The translations under genes were made by a program, and so were the position numbers. DNA of 64,000 nucleotides, from assembly GCF_017591435.1 (NCBI RefSeq), contig NC_059299.1:11090723-11154722 (forward strand), in the 5' to 3' direction. The notes under the pieces are model-generated. The model saw only the letters and a list, made by a program, of their open reading frames with translations. It was not told where the DNA came from and did no database searches. Source of the DNA: Portunus trituberculatus (taxonomy: Eukaryota; Arthropoda; Malacostraca; Decapoda; Portunidae). This document shows, in pieces, positions 13,276 through 26,789 of this stretch (position 1 is its first letter; each line of letters begins with the position of its first letter).

Positions 13276-13659
13276 CAGTGGAGACTCAATACCTGAATGT
13301 CTTAACCGTCAAACTTTTCAATACTCGAATGCAAAAGTTCAATTTAATACTTAAAAAAATACCTAGTAGTCAAATGTCCAATCACATAGTTGTAAACAAA
13401 GGCTCCCTGGCCTCTGTTCCCCCCTCCACCAGTTATGCTGCCACTATCATCAGAATAACATTCTCCTGCACTCTGTCTGTAGTTTTTTATTTAAAAATTT
13501 ACAATAGCACCAAAGGCTTATTAGTGGTGAGAAATATCTGGTAATCAAACAGTCGCACACATGGTTGTAAACAAAACACTGGCCTCTCCTTTCCCATCAC
13601 CACATGGTCCACTTCTGATACCAGTAATACCAGTAATACCAGGGCACAGGTAACAGGTA

Positions 13660-14294
13660 CAGGTAACTCTTGATTTACGCGTGTTTAATCTATGCGTTTT
13701 TGTTAATACGCGACCGAAAAAATATTATAATTAATTAAATTTGCACGATCGGTTTGTTTATATGAAATTTGGCTCAACCGCATTTTCAAACAGAGCACCA
13801 GAGAGTGGACAGTGACGGCGAGTGCTTGTGAGGGGTGAAAACATTGGCGTCCTGCATTTATTTTTTTTACTAGTGTTTACTTTTATATTGTGGGGTTATC
13901 TTTGATAAGTAGATTTTTGATAAAATGGAAAAGCTCAGACGAAGATGGTGACTGACTGTGGTGTGAGTGGTGAAGGCAGTAACGCAGTGAGTGTTGTGTT
14001 TACATATTCTTTGTTTTGTTGTTTTCTCTTATTATTTTTGGTTTTTTCTTTTTATTTCTTGCTTTTCCCTTTATGTACCTTAAATACACTTCTAGAATTT
14101 AGAATGGTAAATAATAAAAACATGTTAATTTAGCCAAATAAATGGAATATTTTGTATGAATTCTTTCGGACCACATCCCGCATCCCCCCTATTATCTACT
14201 GTTTCTTATGAGAATTACAAGGTTGTCTTACGTGAATTTTGATATACGCGATGCCTCTTGGAACACATCTATCACGTAAATCGATAGTTACCTG
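13660..14294. mobile_element. Tigger-like element T3 (635 bp) nested in T2
   Basis: Left terminus CAGGTAACTCTTGATTTACG and right terminus (reverse complement CAGGTAACTATCGATTTACG) with TA on both sides (13658-13659, 14295-14296). No transposase coding is visible. It inserted after T2 was in place, because it splits T2. Confidence 0.8.
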
Positions 14295-14385
14295 TATTCC
14301 GGTATACCAGATCCCTCGTCCCACAGCTGTGAGAGAAACATCATTTTTTGCCTTCTGTCCGTAGTTTTTCATTTAGAAACTTTTA

Positions 14386-14451
14386 ATGGCACCAAAGAAG
14401 TTTATTAGTGGTGAAAATAAGGAATCTAGTGCGAGTGCAAGTGTTGAGTGA
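14386..14451 (+). pseudogene. Remnant start of a Tigger-type transposase
   Basis: A 21-codon frame, MAPKKFISGENKESSASASV then E and a stop. It sits about 330 bp inside the right end of T2, on the strand running towards that end. A MAPK(K/R) start with a serine-rich lead is typical of many Tigger/Jerky-like transposases; the assignment is inference from that resemblance plus context. A decayed second copy (GCACCAAAGG...TTATTAGTGGTGAG) is at about 13505-13530. Confidence 0.45.
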
Positions 14452-14917
14452 ACTACAGCCCTCCACTAGTGGGTTCACAGGAAATCACACCAGGAGAAAA
14501 GATACCAAACATTTTCATGGATAGTAACTTGTCCTCCTATGACCTCCCACCTTCTCCCCACCTTTTTCCCTCCTCTTCTGCATTTTTCATCACCAGCCTT
14601 CACTTATGGTATGTACAAATCTAAACTATAAAAAGATTACTTTGAAATTTTTGTAAACTTAAGGTTTTTGCAAAGATTAGAACAAATTGTCTGAATTATA
14701 GGTATCAGTAGTCAAACTTTTTGATACTTGAGCAGCCATTTGGAACAAATTAAATCCAGTTATTGAGTCTCCACTTTACACTACAAGTCCAATATCACAA
14801 AATATGGTTTCAAAACCCTTCACTATTTCTACACCAATCTTCCAAACTGTCCTGTCAGTGCATCTAAATAAAAGTTTTAAAGAAAGGGATATCTCATGCA
14901 GACAACTGTCTACTTAC

Positions 14918-17570
14918 ATGAGTGCTTAAGGTTCCTTCAGCTGCAATCTTCTGACTCTTCTCTCCTTTTGAAAAGTTGTTTGATGAGCCATGTGGGGACT
15001 GAACATTAGGCTGGCAGGAACGGGAGGGTGATGGTTGCCATCTGCCTGAGCTACATGAACTAGATTTCACGTTAGTGACAAAAGGTGGTGGAGGATTATT
15101 TTTTAACTCCTTAGCTAATGGGCTGGCCACACTGTTGTGCCACACTGGCCGGCGATCATATTTGTCTGGATATAAGGTTTGTGTTCTTTTAAGAGGAAAA
15201 TGGCCAATAACTCCCTTTCTCTGAGGATGTGGAGGGAGGCCTGGAGCCAGAGGAGTAAGAGTTACTGTAGGACTATCTAAGTGAAGTTTGATTTGTGATG
15301 CTTGGGGTTGATGCATCCTGGAGGTGGTTGGTGTGTTGCTTTTAGATAAAGATTTAGCAACTTTAAGAATGGGAGTTTTCTTTACAGTAGTGAAATGACC
15401 TTCTTTTGAAGACTGTGAATGAGGTTGACTAAGTGGGGTTCTACAGGTAGGTGTGACTCTTTGGGTGTGTTTGGTCAGTTTTAACTGGGCAGCAGACTTA
15501 GCTAAAGATGACACACTACTGCCTTGCTGAGTTCTGGCTCTCAATGATGAGCACAGAGAGCTTCCTTCTTTTTGCAATGGTGTCTTACAGAGTTTCTTTC
15601 TTCCTTTCTTTTCCTTAACAACATTTGCTGAGGCTTGATTGAACTCTAGTGATGAATGAAAGTCATTAGAGCTATGGCTATGGATTGGGGTGGTACATTC
15701 TTGAAAGTCATTGAATTTGAGAGAAACAGGGAAGGAAGTTGAAGTATTAAGCTCCTCAAGTCCATCACAAGGCTTTTCAAGGCTAGCAATAGGCTCCATG
15801 GAATAACACTTTGGCTCATCATGACTGCTAACAGACTCCAGAGGACAAACAGAGGGACTGCTATCTGGCTCATGGGTTTTACAGTCTAGTTCACTGGTGT
15901 TATAATCAAATTCCTTGAACTTACCAGAAGACATTTTTAAACAATTGAGAGGCACATTATAACTGGAAGCTTCTTTAGGTATGTAAGAAGGTTCTAGATT
16001 ACATTCAGGGCCTCTTGAAGTATGGCTTGGAGATATATTATGTTTCTGATATCCTTGCAAGGAGGATGTCCCTTCCTCACCATAATTCATTCCATATTTC
16101 ATGAAGAGTTCTATTTCCTCTAGGGTGTCATTGAATCTAGAAGTTAGGATGGTAGGCGAAGACTCACACTTCATTGAATTGTCATTACTATTCCTGGCGC
16201 TGTTGAGAAGCTCCATATGATTCATGTCCAATTCTTTCTTCACAGGTTCTTTATGACTACCATCTTGGTTATTCAACCTACTATGTGATTCAGAAAGAAT
16301 AAAATCAGAGTCTCTGGGTTGGCTAGGAGGTTCTTTGAGGTTGCAATCAGTCTCTATGGAACTGTGTTCAAGCACCAATATACTGCAGTCAGAGTCAGTG
16401 GGATAGCATTCCTGCATGCTGGAGCAATAGTTAGTCTCTGTAAGAATACCACCATTGGAAGTAATAGTAGGTTCTCTACAAATGTTTGGAGACTGACTGG
16501 CTGTAACATCACCCTCTGTGCGAGTGTCTGGAGACTGACTGGCTGTGCCATCACCCTCTGTGCAAGCGTTTGGAGGCTGACTGGCTGTAACATCAACCTT
16601 TGTAGGAGTGTTTAGAGACTGACTGGCTGTGACATCAACCTCTGTAGGAGTGTTTGGAGACTGACTGGCTGTGACATCAGCCTCCATAAGAGTGTTTGGA
16701 GACTGACTGGCTGTGACATCAACCTCTGTAGGAGTGTTTGGAAACTGACTGGCTGTGACATCAGCCTCTGTAAGGGTGCTGGGAGACTGAGTGGCTGTGA
16801 CATCAGCCTCTGTAAGAGTGCTGGGAGACTGAGTGGCTGTGATATCAACCTCAGTGGGAGTGCTGGGAGACTGTCTGGCTGTGACATCAACCTCTGTGGG
16901 AGTGCTGGGAGACTGACTGGCTGTGACATCAACCTCTGTGGAAGTGCTGGGAGACTGACTGGCTGTGACATCAACCTCTGTGGGAGTGCTGGGAGACTGA
17001 CTGGCTGTGACATCAACCTCTGTGGGAGTGCTGGGAGACTGACTGACTCTGGTATCAGCCTCTGTAAGAGTACTGAGAATGCTGGGAGACTGACTGGCTG
17101 TGACATCAACCTCAGTAGGAGTGCTGAGAGACTGACTGGCTATGACATCAGCCTCTATAGGAGTGCTGAGAGATTGACTGCCTGTGAAATCAGCCTCTGT
17201 GGGAGTGCTGGGAGATTGACTGGCTGTGACATCAGCCTCTGTGGGAGTGCTGGGAGACTGACTGGCTGTGACATCAACCTCTGTAGGAGTGCTGAGAGAC
17301 TGACTGGCTATGACATCAGCCTCTATAGGAGTGCTGAGAGACTGACTGGCTGTGAAATCAGCCTCTGTGGGAGTGCTGGGAGATTGACTGGCTGTGACAT
17401 CAGCTTCTGTGATCATGATGGGAATGTTGGTTGACTGACTGGCTGTGACATCAGCCTCTGTAAGAGTGCTGGGAAACTGACTGGGTGTAGCATCATCGTC
17501 TGTGGTCATGCTGGGACATTGACTGGGTGTAGCATCAACCTCTCCTGCAGGAGGAGCACTAGGGATGTGT
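14918..17570 (-). CDS. GTSE1-like protein, large internal exon (884 codons)
   Basis: A minus-strand exon of 2,653 nt, open throughout. The acceptor is TGTCTTCTTTCTACAG before 17570. The donor is GTAAGT at 14917-14912; reading past it meets a stop at 14894, which I take as intronic. The first base completes a codon (phase 2 in), the end is phase 0. The N-terminal part is about 25 repeats of a 14-residue unit (TPTEVDVTASQSPS). The C-terminal half is serine/proline-rich, basic and disordered-looking, with FNDTLEEIELFMKYGMNYG and ASPLAKELKNNPPPPFV as distinctive segments. Identity comes from phase-matched joining to the exon at 27650-27830, which carries a GTSE1-type N-terminal domain. GTSE1 proteins bind microtubules and clathrin and dampen p53 in G2. 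Further 3' exons are not seen. Mucin-like filler is the alternative reading of the repeat. Confidence 0.75.
16483..17545 (-). repeat. Coding 42-bp minisatellite (14-residue SQ repeat)
   Basis: About 25 tandem units of 42 bp within the GTSE1-like exon, consensus T-P-T-E-V/A-D-V-T-A-S-Q-S-P-S/N. Nearly every unit keeps an SQ dipeptide: I count 22 SQ, two TQ and one RQ, plus SP and TP sites. Units 3-6 and 7-10 from the N-terminus match as a block (both contain F-T-A/G-S-Q-S-L then V-I-A-S-Q-S-L), showing a four-unit duplication. The frame is kept throughout. Confidence 0.9.
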
Positions 17571-17884
17571 CTGTAGAAAGAAGACAGTGAAGTTTTAAAT
17601 CAAGATGTAAGGCTGCTGATGTATACTACTAATTAATTAACAAATACTGTATATGCCAGACTAGAAGATGATTCCGTGTATACGACAAACCATAATTTTT
17701 GAGGGAAAAATTTAGGTTTTGAGCTTTTATGGGTGTAAAAGATGACCCCCTTAATGATGGAGGGAGTCACTGCTCACATGGTTGGCTGAAGGGTCCTGGG
17801 GTGCAGTAATATGGCCATTCCTTCACTATCCCTGTTGCCAGTTTTGAAATACAGCCATCCTTTATTTATTAATCCAATTAATTA

Positions 17885-18612
17885 CCGTATTTGACAGCTC
17901 ATAAGACACAAGGGCTCATAGGACACACCCAGCTTTGCCAGACATTGAAATGAAAGAAAAGGTAAATGAGTAGATTTAAGCTCTGAATATGAACTGAAGG
18001 ATTGCATCTGACATTTGAAGCCTCTTACATGCACTTTGATCATTATTAGGTCTCATTTAAAAAACTTCAATATTTGCTAGTAGCCTACATACCAATCTTG
18101 TTGTGAGATGTAAACATGCACGTGGCATATAGCCTCAGCACTGACTGTGAGAAGAGACTACATGCCTAGTAATTAGATTTTTTTTTTTTTTTTTTTACAT
18201 GTATGGAAGGTAAGAATGTTAAAAGATAGGTGCAATTTTAATTGTATGATTTTAATTGTATGAAAGTGAGTCTTACCTCAAGGAGTAACAGCATTACACT
18301 GTAAAGGACTCACTAAGTCTTACCCATGTCAAGATCAATATCACAGATCCTGTATTCTGTTTAAGTTCATGTGGTGTATGGCAAATTATTCTTGTCTAGT
18401 GTCATTCTATGTGAATTGCCAGTATGTATGACCTATTATATATTGTTACCTTCAAAGAAAGAGTTGTTTTGTGGTATAGTAACTATCATCATTTTGTTTA
18501 CAAGTGCAAAGATGTCTGGGATTTGAATTTATAGCCTCTGTTCCAATAGAATGACCACCAACCACTGCCTCAATGCTGAACCTTGGCCTCATAGGACACA
18601 GGTTCATTTCCT

Positions 18613-18640
<28 letters not shown>
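17885..18640. mobile_element. TIR-type MITE, family M, copy 1 (right end lost)
   Basis: Starts CCGTATTTGACAGCTCATAA after TA and runs colinear with copy 2 (28874-29692) through AGACATTGAAA, AGATTTAAGCTCTGAATATG, GATGTAAACA and GGCCTCATAGGACACAGGTT. It then enters a poly(T) run. The right terminal repeat present in copy 2 is not recognisable. No coding capacity. The TA-flanked outward CTCATAAGACAC repeats suggest a Tc1/mariner-type MITE. Confidence 0.7.
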
Positions 18641-18648
<8 letters not shown>

Positions 18649-18816
18649 CAGGATTTTAAGGAAAAAAGTATTTTTATTGTTTTAATATTACAATATAGGC
18701 AGGTAATATTTTAAACATGCCTAAGAAAACGTGGCTGGGTGCACTGACACATGACACCGTCAGTAAACATTCGACAGCTGTAGAGAGGAAATCCCCCTCT
18801 GTCATGCAGCAAATAA

Positions 18817-20999
<2,183 letters not shown>

Positions 21000-21884
21000 G
21001 GCCGCTTCTTCTTCTTCTTGTGATCCTTTTAGCCTGCGTGTTGTCTTTCCCCATGATATTTGTTTCCACTCCTCTATTGCCTGCTATAATGGAGATCATA
21101 TCTTAGTATTCATATACGCTCATGCCATGAGGATAACCTCAGCTCCGTGGCACTGAGTGATAGTGAATTATTAATGAAATACTGCGGTATTTCATTAGTA
21201 ATTCACTATCACTCAGTGCCATGGAATCTAGGTTATCCTCGTGGCATGACCATATATGAATACTAAGATATGATATCCATTATAGCAGGCAATAGAGGAG
21301 TGGAAACTTAAACATCATGATGAATGTAACACCAAGCAAAAGGGTCACAAGAAGAAGAAGAAGCGGCCGAGTCGCCGCGAGTCTCCCGCTTCGTCTGTGG
21401 CTCATCTCATCTCTGCTTTATTTTTTGGTATTTCATGTAAGATTTCACTTTATGCACTACAAAACAATCCTTTCTTGGGGACGGTTTGTAAAAAGCTAAT
21501 AGAAATGTTGTTTTGTGAACATAAATGCATATATAAGACAGTAACACCACCTCCAGAGGTGGTGTTCCCAGCAACCTCAGAGCAACCTCAGAGCAACCTT
21601 GTCACTGTCCCTCCAAGCATTCATGGATGCCATTTCGGTGCAAGAGGCTGCTCTGACGTTATTAAAGAATCTTGGATCCAACTCCAGGAGCGCTAGAGAC
21701 AAAGGCGGGGAGCCAACCAATCACAGCGAAGCTACCGCATTCGGTCCCTCACCCGGCAAATTCAAATCACAAAAATTTGCTAAAAACGGATGTGGTTGTA
21801 CGTTATGCGAACTTTTTGGTCTAACTTTATATAGTTCGTTCAACCGGAAATTCGTTAAACGAACGATCGTTAAGCGGAGTATTA

Positions 21885-21887
<3 letters not shown>
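21000..21887. mobile_element. Foldback element FB1 (left arm truncated)
   Basis: Centre at about 21184 (GAAATAC TGCG GTATTTC). The left arm reaches 21000 and pairs with the right arm to 21368 (GGCCGCTTCTTCTT with AAGAAGAAGCGGCC, CACTGAGTGATAGTGAATTA with its complement). The right arm continues to 21887, ending in ATTACTG before TA, whose complement is the Tigger-like terminus CAGTAATACTCCGCTTAACG. A full element would be two arms of about 700 bp; here the outer left arm is lost. No coding frame. Confidence 0.75.
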
Positions 21888-23247
<1,360 letters not shown>

Positions 23248-23265
23248 TTAACCCCTTCAATACAG

Positions 23266-23328
23266 TGACGCCTATGTAGGCGTCATGAAGCCTCAGTAGC
23301 ATATACGGTGACGCCTACGTAGGCGTCA
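23266..23328. repeat. Two palindromic 20-mers
   Basis: TGACGCCTATGTAGGCGTCA at 23266-23285 and the perfect palindrome TGACGCCTACGTAGGCGTCA at 23309-23328, 43 bp apart start to start. They lie just inside the left end of the TTAA-flanked element, where a transposase binding site would be expected; that role is inference. TGACG also resembles a CRE half-site. Confidence 0.8.
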
Positions 23329-23454
23329 TATTTCTTTTCTGAGCTTTCTTCAGTTCAGTTGTCCCGTATAGTGTGTTGGATACCAACTACACACGCCGTA
23401 TGCTGTCCTTGAAATCCTAGTGCTCCTCCCACCATCCTTGTCTCCACCAATCAC

Positions 23455-23515
23455 TAAAGATAAGCTACATGCGTCCTGCCTTGTGTCTAAAATTACCCAA
23501 TGGCATAGACTGTTC

Positions 23516-23586
<71 letters not shown>

Positions 23587-23691
23587 CCATCCCTCCCCAT
23601 CTCCCTTTCCTCCCTCCCCATCTCCCTTCCCTCCCTCCCCCTCTCCCTCTCGAAAGATAAGTTACATGCGTCCCGCCTTGTAACATTCGTG

Positions 23692-23727
<36 letters not shown>

Positions 23728-24205
23728 TAGGTAAATTAGGTAAATACACACACACACGGCCCGGTAGCTCAGTGGTTAGAGCGCTGGCTTCACAAGCCAG
23801 AGGACCAGGGTTCGATTCCCCGGCCGAGTGGAGATATTTGGGTGTGTCTCCTTTCCCGTGTAGCCCCTGTTCACCTAGCAGTGAGTAGGTACGGGATGTA
23901 AATCGAGAAGTTGTGACCTTGTTGTCCCGGTGTGTGGTGTGTGCCTGGTCTCAAGCCTATTCGAAGATCGGAAATAATGAGCTCTGAGCTCGTTCCGTAG
24001 GGTAACGTCTGGCTGTCTCGTCAGAGACTGCAGCAGATCAAACAGTGAATTACACACACACACACACACAAATACAAAAACAACAAATTTTCTAATCTCT
24101 CTCTCTCTCTCTTTCCTCCCTTCGTTTCCCTCTCCCTTCTCTCCCTCCCCCTCTTCCTCTCGAAAGATAAGCTACATGCGTCCCGCTTGTGTCTAAAATA
24201 TTAGC

Positions 24206-24265
<60 letters not shown>
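23455..24265. repeat. Three-unit CT-rich minisatellite
   Basis: The segment AAAGATAAGCTACATGCGTC recurs at about 23456, 23654 and 24163, each followed by GCCTTGTGTCTAAAAT or a variant and then CT-rich DNA with pure (TC)n at 23519-23581 and 24211-24265. The middle unit is split by CA repeats and the tRNA-Val SINE. The units are about 200 bp without the insertion. Confidence 0.75.
23758..24070 (+). mobile_element. tRNA-Val-derived SINE
   Basis: The head GGCCCGGTAGCTCAGTGGTT... folds as D arm, a perfect 5-bp anticodon stem (CTGGC/GCCAG) with loop TTCACAA (anticodon CAC, valine) and T arm with B box GGTTCGATTCC. The acceptor stem does not pair and an about 220-bp unrelated body follows, ending in a CA tail (to 24070). 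It is therefore a SINE, not a tRNA gene. The A box TAGCTCAGTGG and B box are intact, so RNA polymerase III transcription is plausible. Directly upstream is TTAGGTAAATTAGGTAAATA plus CA repeats, the CR1-type tail motif also seen in LINE B. Confidence 0.85.
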
Positions 24266-24268
<3 letters not shown>

Positions 24269-24487
24269 CTCCGAAGAGAGAAGCGTCCACTTTCCTCTTC
24301 GAAGGTGATATAGTAACTAAAAAATAGCAGCATAATACACAAAGACGACAAGTATGACAAGCTTGCACAAGTTTCCTGCGCTCGGGCGCGCGGCACTACC
24401 ACCCGTATATCATACAGGCGGGCTTTTTTAACATCTGGCTCGAAGGGGTTAAACAGCTCGCGGCAGGCGAACCATTTGTGTGATAGA

Positions 24488-25066
24488 AAAGGATTGCATT
24501 TGCAAAGAAATACAAGGGCTGGACACCAGAACAGTGGAAAAAGGTGATGTGGAGTGACGAGAGCACCTTCCAACTTGTCAGGGTGGGCTCCAAAGTGGTA
24601 AGGAGACCCAGTGATGTGTCCCAGTGCAACCCACAGTACACAATTAAGACCATGAAACATCTGGAAAGTGTTACGGTATGGGGGTAGTTTAGTGGTGGAA
24701 AGGGCAAGAGTGGACAGTATTTTCTCCCAAAAAATGTTACAATGAAGGCAAACAACTACATTGAGGTGCTGAGGGAACATTTGCTTAAGTGTGAATCTTT
24801 TTTATGCAAAATGGTACCCCATCCCACAGGGCCAAAGTGTGAAAAATTTCCTGCCAAACAATAATATTCCCCTGTATGAGTGGCCTGATAATTCCCCAGA
24901 CCTCAACCCAATAGAAAATTCCTGGAACATGATAAGAGATGAGATGGAAGAGTGTAGGCCCACCTCTATCCCAAACCTGAAGGAGGACCTAAAAATGTTG
25001 TGGGTTACTATGGAGGCCACATCCATGCCTGAAAGGCATACTGAAAAACAAAGGGAATATGACTAA
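24488..25066 (+). pseudogene. Tc1/mariner-type transposase remnant
   Basis: Sense runs as KKYKGWTPEQWKKVMWSDES (first catalytic Asp in WSDES), GSKVVRRPSDVSQCNPQYTI and TVWG, then FFMQNGTPSHRAK and PLYEWPDNSPDLNPIENSW (third block, DLNPIEN). The second block is usually MQDGAPxH; here it is MQNG, so the second catalytic Asp is replaced by Asn. Stops (after VWG and RAKV) and a frameshift near 24840 also break it. The N-terminal DNA-binding domain is missing. It belongs to the Tc1-like group by the DNSPDLNPIEN block. Confidence 0.8.
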
Positions 25067-25272
25067 ATACTAGACGTACACATAAGAAAGCAATAAAACA
25101 AATGCAAGTTATACTTTTTTCTATTTTTATAAAAAAAAAAAAAATGTAGTGGGAACTTTTCCGTTGCAGCAACTGTATACATGTGTACATGAATGAAAAT
25201 GTATAGCAACCTTCTCTCATCTCCACCTTATGCCTGACCCTACAAGAGAGAAAAACAAACATCTGCAGCCTC

Positions 25273-25275
<3 letters not shown>

Positions 25276-25353
<78 letters not shown>
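25276..25353. repeat. (TC)n microsatellite
   Basis: Nearly pure TC for about 78 bp in the GTSE1-like intron, between the Tc1 relic and Tigger-like element T6. Confidence 0.95.
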
Positions 25354-25355
<2 letters not shown>

Positions 25356-25566
25356 TCTCTTGCCTACTTAAAACTTCATCTAATCTATGAATAATGTTTA
25401 CATGGCCATCAACAAGCTCTTCTGTGATTATTAAAGCAACAAATCTTCTGAGGATGACTATAGTATTTATACACTCCATCTGATCAAAAATTCCAAGTAA
25501 GGGGGTGGCAGGCAAGATGCGGTAGGGTAATGTCCCGTGGAATCCACCCTCTCCAAGAAAAATATA

Positions 25567-26495
25567 CAGGCAACCCCCGCTTAACGAAGGGGTTACGTTC
25601 CTAAAAAGCCCTTCGTTAAGTGAAACTTCGTTAAGCGAACCGATTATAACAAGTTTAACCCCTGACTTGAACTTCCATTGAGCGTAAACAAAGCGAGAGT
25701 GCATCATAGTACAGTGAAACATTTAATGAAAGTAAAAATTATGAAGTTAAACAATTAATCAGTTTAATTAAAGACTAAGTCATTATAATGTACACTAATG
25801 TATGTATGTAAATAACTTTATAATGTTGATGATCTTAAATTTGTGAAGGGAGGGAGAGTGGAGCGGGAAATACACTAGCTGGCAACCTGTGGAATGTAAA
25901 CAAATGACACATCATTGTATCACATACAAAACTTATGTACCACATTTCCACAAGGCTTTCCATTTTATCCATTGTAGAGTCACGAGTTCAGGTGGTTCTT
26001 TTAGCTTGCAAGGAAGATACAGTCTCACCAGCCTTCTTAATAGAGTCTGCTGACTTGAAAATAGTAGAGACAATAGATAGAGTCAAGATAGTGGTGAGCA
26101 ATGCTATTAGTTTTCTCGCCTCTCTTGTGTCTGAATAAAATCCAGCTTCACTTTGAGAGTAAGAGACTTCCTGGTCTTCTTAGCAATGCTAGGCGACATT
26201 GCAGGCCGTTTTGGTGGTAAGTTGAGCCAGGGAAGATGAGCTGCTGCTGACGCTGTTATTGTTTTGAACAGGGGGAGTGAGTGATGCACGTGTTGTCCAC
26301 GATAGGCGCTGGTGTATTCAAAAGCCTGTCAGCTTGCGTGATACAGCGGTGCTTTCAAACTTGGAAAAAATTACCTGGATAAAACTTCGTTAAAGCGAGC
26401 TTGGTGTTCGTTAAACGAGCAGATAGTAGTAAAATGAAACCTTTGTTGTAGCGAAATTTTGTTGTGTGAACCTTTGTTAAGTGGGGGATTGCCTG
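25567..26495. mobile_element. Tigger-like element T6 (929 bp)
   Basis: The left end CAGGCAACCCCCGCTTAACG and the right end (complement CAGGCAATCCCCCACTTAAC) form terminal inverted repeats with TA on both sides (25565-25566, 26496-26497). Subterminal CTTCGTTAAGTGAAACTTCG and CGTTAAACGAGC motifs repeat inside both ends. The interior has no transposase frame. The CAGGC start resembles classic Tigger elements. Confidence 0.8.
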
Positions 26496-26504
26496 TACTT
26501 TATA

Positions 26505-26747
26505 GAAGTAGTTTATCTATTAATATTTTCTTTTATGTTTTATTATGTTTCTATATGAAATTTATTATCTATAAATACCTTGCTTCTCTAAAAATCTGTA
26601 AAAGAAATTGGAGTGGTGTTCTGGGGAGGTTGGAACAGATTAATGGTTCAATGCACTTCAATGGGGAAAATTGCTTTGTGATATGAGTAATTTGAGACAC
26701 GAGCTCCGTCACGGAACAAATCAAACTCATATCTCAATGTATCACTA
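26505..26747. mobile_element. Right end of another Tigger-like element (T7)
   Basis: CATGGAACAAAT-type end region: GAACAGATTAATGGTTCAAT, then ATATGAGTAATTTGAGACAC and ACTCATATCTCAATGTATCACTA before TA. The GAGAYACGAG...GAACAAAT layout is common at Tigger ends. The left terminus was not found; the terminal CTG has become CTA. Confidence 0.5.
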
Positions 26748-26789
26748 TACATGGATGAAAAGGTGATGATCAAAAATTCAAAAGAGAAA

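Larger units (their letters stand above)
13276..14776. mobile_element. Tigger-like element T2 (1,501 bp) containing a nested element
   Basis: The left end is CAGTGGAGACTCAATACCTG; the right end reverse-complements to AAGTGGAGACTCAATAACTG. TA lies on both sides (13274-13275, 14777-14778). A block near 13450-13535 recurs at about 14335-14415 (CTGTCYGTAGTTTTTYATTT, then GCACCAAAG and TTATTAGTGGTGA), so the interior is directly duplicated. A second element (13660-14294) sits between the two copies. It lies in the intron just 3' of the GTSE1-like exon. Confidence 0.8.
23248..24452. mobile_element. Candidate piggyBac-like MITE (TTAA-flanked)
   Basis: TTAA at 23248-23251 is followed by CCCCTTCAATACAG; TTAA at 24449-24452 is preceded by sequence whose complement is CCCCTTCGAGCCAG. 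Eleven of 14 bases agree. TTAA target duplication with short inverted CCC-starting ends is the piggyBac signature. The interior is non-coding: two palindromic 20-mers, CT-rich minisatellite units and an inserted tRNA-Val SINE. No transposase. The short terminal repeats keep the call tentative. Confidence 0.5.

Noticed and set aside
16319..17434. Repetitive frames opposite and beside the GTSE1-like exon
   Set aside because: Shadows of the 42-bp minisatellite in other frames (the period is a multiple of three, so all frames tend to stay open). Only the minus-strand frame joins good splice sites.
18717..18815. MPKKTWLG... as a Tigger transposase start
   Set aside because: Short, no further similarity, and no Tigger terminus nearby on that strand.
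23758..23830. Possible functional tRNA-Val(CAC) gene
   Set aside because: D, anticodon and T arms look good, but the acceptor strands do not pair, the T stem has a mismatch, and an about 220-bp SINE body with CA tail follows. It is a SINE head.
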